DNA of 64,000 nt from Delphinus delphis. Lineage: Eukaryota > Chordata > Mammalia > Artiodactyla > Delphinidae. Below are positions 34,775 through 45,744 of this stretch, piece by piece. Under the pieces are notes generated by a model. The model saw nothing but the letters and a program-made list of their open reading frames with translations, searched no databases and was not told where the DNA came from. Numbering within the stretch: the stretch's first letter is position 1; every line of letters begins with the position of its first letter. The position numbers and the translations under genes are program-made. The stretch spans positions 36,357,380 to 36,421,379 of the forward strand of contig NC_082700.1 in the NCBI RefSeq assembly GCF_949987515.2, in the 5' to 3' direction.

Positions 34775-36198
34775 GTTGATTGCCTGCTAAAATAAAATAA
34801 ATAAATAAAAATAGAAAACTCCACGTTCTTCAAAGAAATATAACAGGATATAGAGTCTACATAAAATCCAAACACAATAAACAAAGAACCAGTAGTATTT
34901 AACTAATTTCTACGGATAAAACAATAATGGCACCTTGCCCAAATCTGACCCAGATATTGGCATTACCAAACAGACTTTAAAGCCACCATTGTAACTGTTC
35001 CCTGAGGTAAGGGACAACATTTAGAATGAATGGAAAGGTAAAGTTCTGAGAGAACATTTTTAATATAAGAAAAATAATCTAATGAAAATTATAATACTTA
35101 AAATATGGAATAAGATTACTCACTGTATTCAATAGCAAAACAGAAATGACAAAAGAATTAGTGAACTTGAAGAAATGAAATTGAAGACAGATTAATGAAA
35201 AGTATTTATTCATAAAGAGGGAAAATGTTAAAAAATAAAATAACAGGAATCTGTGGGACAATATAAAAATATTTAACATATAGGCTATTGAAGGCCCAGA
35301 GGAATAGAAGAAAAATAATAGGAAATTTAAAGATATAACTAATAAAACCATCCAAATTTTAATGAACAATAAAAATATACATAGCTAAGAAGCTCAGCAA
35401 ACTTCAAATAGAATAAAATCAAAGACCATACTTAGATATATTTTATTAAAACTGCTAAAAAACAAAGATATGAAAAAAAATCTTAAAGACAGCCAGAAGA
35501 AAACAAAATATTGTCTATGAGGAACAGGGATTAAATGTTTGTAGATTAATCATCAGAAACCATGAATGTCAGAAGACAGAGAGGCACTATGAATATGATG
35601 CAAAAGAAACATATAACAAATAGATCCCAAGGCCGAACAGTAAATCTACTACAACAAATAATAATATATGATGCTTAATTGTAAATATCAAGCAAAAATA
35701 TTGAATGCAATATTAACAAAGAAAATCTAATATGACAGCAAAATATTTTCTAAAAATACACACATGATTCAATATTAAGAAACCATTTAAAATATCCATG
35801 ATATTAATAGATTTAAGGATAAATCATTTAATCTCTTCAAAGATATAGAAAAATTATTTGATAAAATAAGGTGCATATTCTGGTTTAAAAAATATATATA
35901 TTCTGTAATCAGTGTAGGTAAATAATCTCCAAGTATGTAAAATCATATATAATATATGTATAGTAAATATAATTTATATTGTCAGTAATAAAACATACTC
36001 ATGATTTCTCATATACTTTAAATATTATTGGATATTTAAACTAATGCAATTAAGAGGAGAAAGCAAGTAAATGCATAAACTTTGAAAAGCATAGCACAAT
36101 TAAAACACAATCTATTTCCAATTTGTATGCATGTGTATCCAGAAAAATTCTAAGAAGTAATGGCAAAATTATTACAATAACTAGTTAATTTAGTAAAA
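34775..36198 (+). mobile_element. Old L1 (L1M-type), segment A: 5' region, ORF1 and part of ORF2
   Basis: 'gattgcctgctaaaataaaa' and the following sequence resemble old L1 5' regions. From about 35150 to 35640 the sequence parallels ORF1: 'ctgtgggacaatataaaaatatttaac', 'ggcccagaggaatag', 'gctaagaagctcagcaaac', 'aatcttaaagacagccagaagaaaac' and 'cagaaaccatgaatgtcagaagacag'. From about 35680 to 36190 it parallels ORF2 RT with many deletions ('atattaatagatttaaggataaatcatttaatctc', 'gaaaaattatttgataaaata'). All frames are destroyed. It continues as segments B and C after later insertions. Confidence 0.75.
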
Positions 36199-36211
36199 TA
36201 ACAGGCTATAG

Positions 36212-36732
36212 AGAAAAACATGTGGATACCAAGGGGGAAAGAGGCAGTGGGATGAATTGGGAGATTGGGATTGACATATATACACTATTGATACTATGTA
36301 TAAAACAGAGAACTGGGCTTCCCTGGTGGCGCAGTTGTTGGGAGTCCGCCCGCCGATGCAGGGGACATGGGTTCTTGCGCCGGTCCGGGAGGATCCCACA
36401 TGCCGCGGAGCGGCTGGGCCCGTGAGCCATGGCCGCTGAGCCTGCCCGTCTGGAGCCTGTGCTCCGCAACGGGAGAGGCCACAACAGTGAGAGGCCCGCA
36501 TACCGCAAAAGAAAAACAAACAAACAAACAAACAAAAAAACAGAGAACTAATGAGAACATACTGCATAGCACAGGGAACTCTACTCAATGTTCTGTGGTG
36601 ACATAAATAGGAATGAAATCCAAAAAAGAGGATATATGTGTATACCTATAGCTGATCCACTTTGCCATAAAGTGGAAACAAACACAACATTGTAAAGCAA
36701 CTATACTCCAATAAAAATTAAAAGAAAAAAAG
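36212..36732 (+). mobile_element. 5'-truncated L1 3' end inserted into old L1
   Basis: An L1 3'UTR tail, 'acatgtggataccaaggggg...gaattgggagattgggattgacatatatacac', is interrupted by a CHR-2 SINE. It resumes at 'gagaactaatgagaacatactgcatagcacaggg' and ends 'gcaactatactccaataaaaatt' plus an A-rich tail. The TSD taacaggctatag / taacaggccatag is at 36199-36211 and 36733-36745 (one mismatch). The flanks are the two halves of the older L1. Confidence 0.93.
36315..36536 (+). mobile_element. CHR-2-type SINE nested in L1 tail
   Basis: The tRNA-derived head 'gggcttccctggtggcgcag' is followed by the CHR-2 body, with 'gaggatcccacatgccgcgg', 'cgtgagccatggccgctgag' and 'ctccgcaacgggagaggcc', then a tail containing (CAAA)n. 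The TSD aaaacagagaact is at 36302-36314 and 36537-36549. The B-box region reads 'gggttcttgcgccggtc', a slightly degraded pol III promoter. Overlapping ORFs of up to 132 codons on both strands here are SINE artefacts. Confidence 0.96.
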
Positions 36733-36745
36733 TAACAGGCCATAG

Positions 36746-36986
36746 ATTTAACATACAGCAATCAATAACCATCATGTATACAAATTAAAAAGCAAAGAAC
36801 CAAAAATTTAGATGTAATAGAAGAGAAATCTCAATATACTAGAGCAAATGAGAAAACAATATACTGAGCTGTTAGCCTTATAGGAAGTCTCCAAAATATA
36901 TATGGAAAAACTATAAAATACCAAAAAAAGACATCGGACTAGACTGAATAAGAGACAAACCATGACCTTGCATCAAAACACAATAT
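36746..36986 (+). mobile_element. Old L1, segment B (ORF2)
   Basis: Resumes the old L1 after the nested insertion: 'gtctccaaaatatatatggaaaaactataaaatacc...ctgaataagagacaaaccatgaccttgcatcaaaacacaatat' parallels ORF2 'gaaaactacaaaactctga...ctaaataaatggagagacataccatg...actcaatatt'. It is cut at the insertion of the 5.1-kb L1. Confidence 0.68.
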
Positions 36987-37089
36987 CTTGAGATAGCCTC
37001 ATCCACCAGAGGGCAGACAGCAGAAGCAAGAAGAACTACAATCCTGCAGCCTGTGGGAAAAAAACCACATTCACAGAAAGATAGACAAG

Positions 37090-38018
37090 ATGAAAAGGCA
37101 GAGGGCTATGTACCAGATGAAGGAACAACTAAAACCCCCAGAAAAACAACTAAATGAAGTGGAGATAGGCAACCTTCCAGAAAAACAATTCAGAATAATG
37201 ATAGTGGAGATGATCCAGGACTCGGAAAAAGAATGGAGGCAAAAATCGAGAAGATGTGACAAATGTTTAACAAAGACCTAGAAGAATTAAGGAACAAACA
37301 CCTAGAAGATTTAAGAAACAAACAAACAGAGATAAGCAATAAAAAACCTGAAATGAAAACTACACTAGAAGGAATCAATAGCAGAATAACTGAGGCAGAA
37401 GAACGGATAAGTGACCTGGAAGACAGAATGGTGGAATTCACTGCCATGGAACAGAATAAAGGTAAAAGAATGAAAATAAATGAAGACAGCCTAAGAGACC
37501 TCTGGGATAACATTAAAAGCAATAACGTTTGCATCATAGGTGTCCCAGAAGGAGAAGAGAGAGAGAAAGGACCTGAGAAAATATTTGAAGAGTTTATCGT
37601 CGAAAATTTCCCTAACATGGGCAAGGAAATAGCCACCCAAGCCCAGAAAGCACAGAGAGTCCCAGGAAGGATAAACTCAAGGAGAAACATGCCTAGACAC
37701 ATAGCAATCAAATTGACAAAAATTAAAGACAAAGAAAAATTATTGAAAGCAACAAGGGAAAAATGACAAATAATATACAAGGGAACTCCCATAAGGTTAA
37801 TAGCTGATTTCTCAGCAGAAACTCTACAAGCTAGAGGGGAGTGGCATGATATATTTAAAGTGATGAAAGGGAAGAGCCTACAACCAAGATTACTCTACCT
37901 GGCAAGGATCTCATTCAGATTCAAAAGAGAAATCAGAAGCTTTACAGACAAGCCAAAGGTAAGAGAATCCAACATCACCAAACCAGCTTTACAACAAATG
38001 CTAAAGGAACTTATCTAA
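37090..38018 (+). pseudogene. L1 ORF1 (RNA-binding chaperone), inactivated
   Basis: In functional L1s, ORF1p is a trimeric RNA-binding protein that coats the L1 transcript. The ATG at 37090 opens a frame whose product starts MKRQRAMYQMKEQ. Near 37220 the frame shifts, probably by a one-base deletion, and in the shifted frame there is a TGA at 37257. From 37263 the main frame gives a coiled-coil-like heptad region (ERISDLEDRMVEF), then the RRM-type core (DLWDNIKSNNVCIIGVPEGEE) and 'NMPRHIAIKL'. A TGA at 37764-37766, where other L1s have arginine (CGA), ends it. The C-terminal domain continues in frame to TAA at 38016-38018. The 200-codon minus-strand ORF at 37190-37792 is only its shadow. Confidence 0.93.
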
Positions 38019-38076
38019 GTGGGAAACACAAGAGAAGAAAAGGACCTACAAAAACAAGCCCATAACATTTAAGAAA

Positions 38077-41000
38077 ATGGTAATAGGGACATACATATCG
38101 ATAATTACCTTAAACGTGAATGGAATAAATGTTCCAACCAAAAGACACAGGCTCACTGAATGGATACAAAAACAAGACCCATATATATGCTGTCTACAAG
38201 AGACCCACTTCAGACCTAGGGACACATACAGACTGAAAGTGAGGAGATGGAAAAAGATATTCCATGCAAATGGAAACCAAAAGAAAGCTGGAGTAGCAAT
38301 TCTCATATCAGATAAAATAGACTTTAAAAAAAAGAATGGCACAAGACTCAAGGAAGGACACTACACAATGATCAAGGGATCAATCCAAGAAGAAGATATA
38401 ACAATTATAAATATATATTCACCCAACATAGGAACACTTCAATACATAAGGCAACTGTTAACAGCTACATAAGAGGAAATCAACAGTAACACAATAATAG
38501 TGGGGGACTTTAACAGCTCACTTACACCAGAAGACAGATCATCCAAACAGAAAATTAATAAGGAAACACAAGCTTTAAATGACACAGTAGACCAGATAGA
38601 TAGAATTGATATTTATCAGACATTCCATCCAAAAACACCAGATTACACTTTCTTTACAAGTGCACACAGAATATTCTCCAGGATAGATTTCATCTTGGGT
38701 GATAAATCAAACCTCAATAAATTTAAGAAAATTCATATTATATCAAGCATCTTTTCTGACCACAACTCTATGAGATTAGAAGTCAATTACAGGGAAAAAG
38801 AAAAGTAAAAAACACAAACTCATGGAGGCTAAACAACATGTGATTAAATAACCAAGAGATCACTGAAGAAATCAAAAAGGAAATCAAAAAATACCTAGAG
38901 ACATATTATAACGAAAACATGATGATCCAAAACCTATGGGTGGCAGGAAAAACAGTTCTAAGAGGGAAGTTTATAGCAATACAAGCTTACCTCAAGAAAC
39001 AAGAAAAATCTCAAGTAAACAACCTAACCTTACACCTAAAGGAACTAGAGAAAGAAGAACAAATGAAACCCAAAGTTAGTAGAAGGAAATAAGTCATAAA
39101 GATCAGAGTAGAAATAAATGAAATAGAAAAAAAGAAAACAATAGCAAGGATGAATGAAACTAAAATCTGGTTCTTTGAGAAGATCAACAAAATTGATAAA
39201 CTGTTAGCCAGATTCATCAAGAAAAAAAGGGAGACGACACAAATCAATAAAATTAGACATGAAAAAGGAGAAGTTACAACTGACACTGCAGAAATACGAA
39301 GCAGCCTAAGAGACTACTACAAACAACTATATGCCAATAAAATGGACAGCCACGAAGCAATGGACAAATTCTTAGAAAGGTATAACCTTCCAAGACTGAA
39401 CCAGAAAGAAATAGAAAATATGAACAGACCAATCACAAGTAATGAAATTGAAACTGTGATTAAAAATCTTCCAACAGACAACAGTACGGGACCACATGTA
39501 TTCAAAGGTGAATTCTTTCAAACATTTAGAAAAGAGCTAACACCTGTCTTTCTCAAACTCTACAAAAAAATTGAGGAGGAAGGAACACTCCCAAACTCAT
39601 TCTATGAGGCCAACATCACCCTGATACCAAAACCAGACAAAGATACTACAGAAAAAGAAAATTACAGACCAATATCACTGATGAATATAGATGCAAAAAT
39701 CCTCAACAAAATACTAGCAAACAAAATCCAAGAACACAATAAAAGGATCGTACACCAAGATCAAGTGGGATTTATCCCAGGGATGCAAGGATTCTTCAAT
39801 ATACACAAACCAATCAATGTGATACACCATATTAACAAAATAAAGAATAAAAACCATATGATCATCTCAATAGATGCAGAAAAAGCTTTCAACAAAATTC
39901 AACATGGATTTATGCTAAAAACTCTCCAGAAAGTGGGCATAGAGGGAACATACCTAAACATGATAAAGGCCATATATGACAAACCCAAAGCAAACATCAT
40001 TCTCAATGATGAAAAACTGAAAGCATTTCCTTTATGATCAGGAACAAGACAAGGATGTCCACCCTCGCCACTATTATTCAACGTAGATTTGGAAGTCCTA
40101 GCCATGGCAGTCAGAGAAGAAAAAGAAATAAAATGAATTCAAATTGGAAAAGAAGAAGTAAAACTCTCACTGTTTACAGATGACATGATACTATACATAG
40201 AGAATCCTAAATATGTTATCAGAAAATTATTAGAGCTAATCAATGAATTTGGTAAAGCTGAAGGTTACAAAATTAATGCACAGAAATCTCTGGCATTCCT
40301 ATTCACTAATGATGAAGAATCTGAAAGTAAAATTAAGAAAACACTCCCATTTACCACTGCAACAAAAATAATAAAATATGTAGGAATAAACCTACCTAAG
40401 GAGACAAAAGATCTGTATGGAGAAAATTATAAGACAGTGATGAAATAAAGATGATAAAAATAGATGGAGAGATATACCATGTTCTTCGATTGGAAGCATC
40501 AACATTGTGAAAATGACTATACTACTCAAAGCAATCTACAGATTCAATGCACTCCTTATCAAATTACCAATGCCATTTTTTACAGAACTAGAACAAAAAA
40601 TCTTAAAGTTTGTATGGAGACACAAAAGACCCCGAATAGCCAATGCACTCTTGAGGGAAAAAAACGGAGCCTGAGGAATCAGACTATACTACAAAACTAC
40701 AGTAATCAAGACAGTATAGTAATGGCACAAAAACAGAAATATAGATCAATGGAACAGGATAGAAAACCCAGAGATAAACCCACACACCTATGGTCAACTA
40801 ATTTATGACAAAGGAGGCAAGGATATACAATGGAGTTAAGACAGTCTCTCCAATAAGTGGTGCTGAGAAAACTGGACAGCTACATGGAAAAGAATGAAAT
40901 TAGAACACTCCCTAACACCGTACTCAAAAATACTCAAAATGGATTACAGACCTAAATGTAAGACTGGACACTATAAAACTCTTAGAGGAAAACATAGGAA

Positions 41001-41870
41001 GAACACTCTTTGACATAAATCACAGCAAGATCTTTTTTGATCCACCTCCTAGAGTAAAAATAAACAAATGGAACCTAATGAAACTTAAAAACTTTTGCAA
41101 AGCAAAGGAAACTACAGACAAGACAAGAAACAACCCTCAGTATGGGAGAAAATATTTGCAAACAAATCAGTGGACATAGCATTAATCTCCAAAATATATA
41201 AACAGCTCATGCAGCTCAATATTAAAAACAAACAAACAACCCAATCAGAAAATGGGCAGACGACCTAAATAGACATTTCTCCAAAGAAGACATACAGATG
41301 GCCAAGAAACACATGAAAAGCTGCTCAACATCACTAATTATTAGAGAAATACAAATCAAAACTACAGTGAGATATCACCTCACACCCGTTAGAATGGGCA
41401 TTATCAGAAAATCTACAAACAACAAATGTTGGAGAGGGTTTGACAAAAAGGGAACCCTCTTGCACTGTTGGTAGGAATGTAAATTGATACAGCCATTATG
41501 GAGAACAGTATGGAGGTTCCTTAAAAATCTAAAAATAGAATTATCATAATACCCAGCAATCCCACTACTGGTCATATACCCAGCGAAAACCATAATTCAA
41601 AAAGTCACATACACCACAATGTTCATTGCAGCACTATTTACAATAGCCAGGACATGGAAGCAACCTAAATGCCCATCGACAGATGAATGGATAAAGAAGA
41701 TTGGTACATATATACAATGGAATATTACTCAGCCATAAAAAAGGAACAAAACTGGGTCATTTGTAGAGACATGGATAGATCTAGAGACTGTCATACAGAG
41801 TGAAGTAAGTCAGAAAGAGAAAGACAAATATTGTATATTAATGCATGTATGTGGAACCTAGAAAAATGGT
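38077..41870 (+). pseudogene. L1 ORF2 (endonuclease-reverse transcriptase), inactivated
   Basis: ORF2p nicks target DNA and reverse-transcribes L1 RNA. The endonuclease part starts at ATG 38077 with ITLNVNGI, LQETHF (Glu codon at 38200), NIYSPN, GDFNSS and the catalytic SDH at 38755-38763. A TAA at 38470 interrupts it, and a frameshift lies between 38808 and 39150. The RT part has [31 protein letters not shown] and [12 protein letters not shown] at 40035-40037 falls where other L1s have arginine. The active-site motif reads FTDD (40173-40184) instead of FADD. Downstream the thumb and cysteine-rich C-terminal region carry many stops and shifts; the end is approximate. All named catalytic acidic residues can be found, but the protein cannot be made. 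Confidence 0.93.
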
Positions 41871-41946
41871 ACAGATGAAACGGTTTTCAGGGCAGAAATA
41901 GAGACACAGATGTAGAGAACAAACATATGGACACCAAGGGGCAAAA

Positions 41947-41977
41947 GTGGTGGTGGTGGTGGGGTTGATGGTGGGAT
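41947..41977. repeat. (GGT)n-rich tract in L1 3'UTR
   Basis: 'ggtggtggtggtgggg...gatggtggg' corresponds to the G-rich polypurine region common to L1 3'UTRs, here expanded as GGT units. Confidence 0.8.
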
Positions 41978-42094
41978 GAAATGAGAGATTGAGATTGACA
42001 TATATGCACTAATATGTATAAAATAGATAACTAATAAGAACATGCTATATAAAAAATAAATAAAATAAAATTCAAAAAATAAAAAACACAATAT

Positions 42095-42290
42095 ATTAAA
42101 TATGTCAGTTTTTCCTAGGTTAATTTATAAATCACAGTGCCAATAAAAATGCCATCAAGTATTTTTACGTAGCTAGTGTATCTACTTATCAAGTTCATTT
42201 CAGAAACGACTAATGTCTGAGGAGGAAGGATGGAGTTTTTATTAAGTGATATTATATAACTAGAAAGCAATGTTGAAAAAAATGTGTATC
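42095..42290 (+). mobile_element. Old L1, segment C (ORF2)
   Basis: Directly after the TSD, 'atatgtcagtttttcctaggttaatttataaatcacagtgccaataaaaatgccatcaag' continues old L1 ORF2 ('aagatgtcagttttt...ttaatttataaattcaatgcaattccaataaaaatgcc') exactly where segment B stopped. This establishes that segments A, B and C are one disrupted element. The 3' boundary is unclear. Confidence 0.72.
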
Positions 42291-43055
42291 TGTTTTTAAC
42301 AAAAGATAATTGCAAGTGGAACAGACATACTATTTTTCTTTTAAGTTGTAAAAGGATTACAGACAATATAAGTAAATCTCTATAATATTAAAGAGGAAAA
42401 AATTGTTATAATTATGTCTCAACATCTAGAAATAATAAGAAATTTTATGACAAATTACTATCATTAAAAAATGCTTAGGTGACATAAATTCATAGTGGGG
42501 GGTACTTTAGTCACCTTTGGGTAATGCAAGATAACTCATTTTTTAAAAAAATTATTGAACAAAAAATTTTAAAAAACAAGCCTTATTCTGCTTCTTTCTA
42601 AGTTATCTCTACTCCAGGGTAATCAAATAGTTAATTAAATTATGTTTTTTTTCTTTACTGAAGTTTATCAAATAATTGAAAAGGAACAAATACCAAAGAT
42701 GAGAGGGAATTTGAGTAATGGTTTTCCTCACTATTGAAAGCAGAGCATTTCTATGAAACCTTTCTAAAACTGAAATGGACAAAGCAATTACCGTAGGACA
42801 CATCTTGCTAATGAATGCACAAAATAAATACGTTGAGGTAAAGCACAGATGCTCACAGACACAGTTCAAACCTATGGTGGCTTGATGCTGATTGTAGTTC
42901 CCAGGGAAGGAGCTTGGCGGTGCCACTTTTTCACCTTGGGTTGCATGATGCCTCTATAAAGGCTCCCTGCAAAACTAACGTTAAACGCTATTTTCACTTT
43001 TATCCTATTTTTGTAAAAGCAAAAAATCTCTTCAGATTTCTTTTGCCAACTGAAA
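42291..43055. other. Unassigned sequence
   Basis: No gene or clear repeat. The 105-codon ORF at 42609-42926 (-) has no recognised domain. Confidence 0.5.
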
Positions 43056-43060
43056 AAAAA

Positions 43061-43975
43061 TGCACAACCTGAGAGTTGTGATTTAAATTTTATTTGGGAT
43101 AAAATGAGGACTATAGCACAGGAGAGAGCATTTCAGATAGCTCTGAGAAACTGCTCCAAAGAGGTAGAGGGGAAGGTCAGAATATATGTGATTTTGGTGA
43201 AGGGGGAGTACATGCAATCATACATATATTTTTTTGCAGAACGTTTCTGTTAGTCTCATGAAGGTTACTGCTAGTCACAAGGAGCAGATGTACCATCAAG
43301 GATTTTAGTGCTTTTCTAGATACGAGGAGGTGCAAGAATTGGGCTCATAAAATTATCTCCTGAAAATATTTAACTATCTGAAGACCTGTTCTGTTAATTT
43401 TTCCTAGAGTACAGAGTGCATCATTCCTGATATCCAACCTGAACTCCTTTCAGGGGGTGTTGAAGGTCAGCAGCTGCAGTGGCTCATAATTTGGTCCTTG
43501 TGGAGGTAGATGTCAAGTGCCAATTTGTTAGTGAAAATAAATACTAATGAAGGTCTTTTGTAAAAGAAAGTAGTATTAAGCAATCTTTTGAAAAGTGGGG
43601 TATACCTATATTGGGAGAGCTGTTGGAAAAGCACCAGAGGACTTACAGTTAGGTTGGTCACTGTAATGAGGCCATCTGTGTTTGCTAATTGGCACTTAGG
43701 AAAGTTAGGCTCCTACCCTCCCACAGAGACTGGAAAACAGAGTTGCTATTTTTGTGGTTGATTACATTTCAAAGGGATATCTCCCAGGTACTTGAGAAAG
43801 ACATTACAGAGTTTTAGAATATTTACATCTCAAAGAGGTAAAGAAATCATTTACAATTGCAAGTTTTCTAAAGTAAGTGCTCTAAGAAAATGGAAGTCAT
43901 GGACCTATAGTAAGGGAGAACATATTTAAATTTAGTTAAGCTGAGGGGACTGCTCAGGCCATTGGTCACTGAGCA
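43061..43975 (-). mobile_element. LTR-like repeat, antisense (ERVL-like candidate)
   Basis: Starts tgcacaacctgagagttgtg, which forms a 6-bp hairpin (cacaac/gttgtg). On the minus strand AATAAA (plus-strand TTTATT, 43089-43094) lies close to the end. Blocks at 43698-43722 and 43786-43799 match the repeat at 22585-22970 in order and orientation. The far boundary near 'gtcactgagca' is a guess from TG...CA. At about 915 bp it is long for an LTR and may be composite. Confidence 0.5.
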
Positions 43976-44345
43976 AAGTATGAAGCTAATGATACCTCTG
44001 TATTATTTCAGTTTTTAGCTCTAAGTTTTATCTAACTCTGATTATCCTATAATCAGACCAACTTCTATTCTCAGTGTCCTTTCTCTATATTTTTAAAATT
44101 CCAGTCAAAACTTTTCTAGTTCATGCTTTAATTTCTGCTGACAATGTTTTCCTAATAGTATCTTTTTCTTCGCTAATTTGTCCAGGTAGATAAATTTGGA
44201 ATCTAATTTCAAATTCTTGTATTATTGCTATAGTAATCAGAGTCTTGTCAATCACATATTTTTAAAAACGGCTACTTACACTGTTTTGTTTTAAAAACAA
44301 AGTAAACAACATAAGTGGCATATTTAATAATTTAAATTACATCAT

Positions 44346-44821
44346 TGAAACAGGAGGGAAGGGGACAGGGCACAACCTTCAAAAGAATGACATAGCCATA
44401 GGACATCACAAAAACTGTTTAGAACAAACTAGGTACAAGACAGTGGAAGATTCGACTTCCAGTAGACTTTGAGCCTCATTATACCCTCATTGTAAGGCAT
44501 TAGCATGCTAAATGACACACCCACCAGCACCGTGACAGTTCTGAGGGCAACCATAAAAAGCCAAAAAGTGGGCAGTAGCCCATTTCCTGGAAATCTCTGC
44601 CCCTTCCCTGAAATAATTGGTATAATCCTCCCACTCATTAGCCTATGAAATTACCCAGCCCATAAAAACTAACCACGTCAAATTTCGAGGCTCTATCTTT
44701 CCTTCTGAGATGGCCCACACTCTGTGGAGTGTGTTTCTCTCTAAATAAATCCACTTCTTACTATCACTTCATCTCTGAATTCTTTAGCAACAAAGCAAGA
44801 ACCTTAAATTCACTGGGAACA
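44346..44821 (+). mobile_element. Solo endogenous retroviral LTR
   Basis: The 476-bp unit begins TGAAACAGG and ends GGGAACA. A 4-bp direct repeat, tcat, lies on both sides (44342-44345 and 44822-44825), the class I retrovirus pattern. U3 is followed by a TATA-like cataaaa at 44661-44667 and a polyadenylation signal AATAAA at 44744-44749 with a T-rich downstream region. No viral genes flank it. Both ends being intact suggests recombination between two LTRs long after insertion. Confidence 0.85.
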
Positions 44822-44949
44822 TCATGAACAAAATTCAAAAAGTAAAAAAAAAAAATTTTCATTACCTGAATCTATGGTCAGAAATGCAGGCTTTAGGAAT
44901 TTCAAACATCATTATGAAACTCAGGCATATTCACATAGAATAGACCTTT

Positions 44950-45525
44950 ATCTCATTAATTTTTCAACAGGTATTTATTAATCACCTTTTATGTGTCAAG
45001 CACTATTTTAATGCTGTGGATATAATCCAGTGAAGAAAGTAGGGTACAAATGAATGGATAAATAAATGAAAAAATAAATAAATAATTTATTTAGTAAAAT
45101 ATAATTTATTAAGATAACTCAGAGCAATACTGGTAGTGCCTGCCATAGTAAAAAATAATGGGGAGACTGAAGATGGGGCACCATAAAGATAGTGTTGACA
45201 TTTTCAACAATTTAGTGGGAGGACCTACTGATAATGAACATTTAATTTGCCATGTGGCTATCTGCAGGTAGGGTACTCCAGGCAAAGAAAACAGCAGTGC
45301 AGAAGCTCAGAGGTAGGAGAGCTAGATCCATAAAAAGAGGCTAGAATGTGTGGTGAGGGTGAGCTAGAAGGAGAGACGTCAGGAATGATGCCCCAGTGAA
45401 AACAGATGGCCAGGTTGTGTAAGCCTATGTATATCATGGAGAAGTTTTAAATTTTTATCTGAGTGAGGTGGGGCCGTTGCAGCAGAGTTTTGACCTGAGG
45501 TATGACATATTAAAAGGACTGACTG
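44950..45525 (-). repeat. L2 LINE, antisense, about 570 bp
   Basis: 'caacaggtatttattaatcaccttttatgtgtcaagcactattttaatgctgtggatataatccagtgaag' is the antisense L2 3' end. The match continues through 'ccaggcaaagaaaacagcagtgcagaagctcagaggtagg', 'gatggccaggttgtgtaagcctatgtatatcatggagaagttttaaatttttatctgagtgaggtgggg' and 'gacctgaggtatgacatattaaaagga'. The CHR-2 SINE begins at its right end. Confidence 0.75.
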
Positions 45526-45739
45526 GGGCTTCCTTGGTGGCGCAGTGGTTGAGAGGCTGCCTGCCGATGCAGGGGACACGGGTTCGTGCCCCGGTCTGGG
45601 AAGATCCCACGTGCCGCGGAGCTGCTGGGCCCGTGAGCCATGGCCACTGAGCCTGCGCGTCTGGAGCCTGTGCTCCGCAATGGGAGAGGCCACAACAGTG
45701 AGAGGCCCGCGTATCACAAAAAAAAATAAATAAATAAAA
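45526..45739 (+). mobile_element. CHR-2-type SINE
   Basis: Head 'gggcttccttggtggcgcag' (A-box region), B-box 'gggttcgtgccccgg', then the CpG-rich body. Ends in an (AAAT)n tail. Highly similar to the copies at 36.3, 46.6 and 56.8 kb. A convincing TSD is not visible. It sits at the edge of an L2, which suggests insertion into that L2 with loss of the far side or an unmatched flank. ORFs on both strands are SINE artefacts. Confidence 0.95.
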
Positions 45740-45744
45740 TCAAC

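Larger units (their letters stand above)
36987..42082 (+). mobile_element. Near-complete L1 with decayed ORF1 and ORF2 (5.1 kb)
   Basis: Contains a partial 5'UTR ('cctcatccaccagagggcagacagcagaagcaag'), ORF1 (37090-38018), a short inter-ORF spacer, ORF2 from 38077 and a 3'UTR with a GGT-rich tract. It ends in an A-rich tail. The TSD aaaacacaatat is exact at 36975-36986 and 42083-42094, and both flanks are old L1 sequence. Both coding regions are interrupted, so the copy is non-autonomous. Compared with an intact mammalian L1 of about 6-7 kb, only most of the 5'UTR is missing. It lacks an evident promoter region. Confidence 0.95.

Noticed and set aside
36190..36606. Five overlapping ORFs of 67-132 codons on both strands
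   Set aside because: All arise from the GC-rich CHR-2 SINE at 36315-36536. The same proteins recur at the other SINE copies.
37190..37792. 200-codon minus-strand ORF
   Set aside because: It is antisense to L1 ORF1. Its serine/leucine/phenylalanine-rich product is the complement of the lysine/glutamate-rich ORF1, not a gene.
45379..45733. Proline/arginine-rich ORFs up to 112 codons
   Set aside because: SINE artefact, the same peptide families as at 36.3, 46.6 and 56.9 kb.
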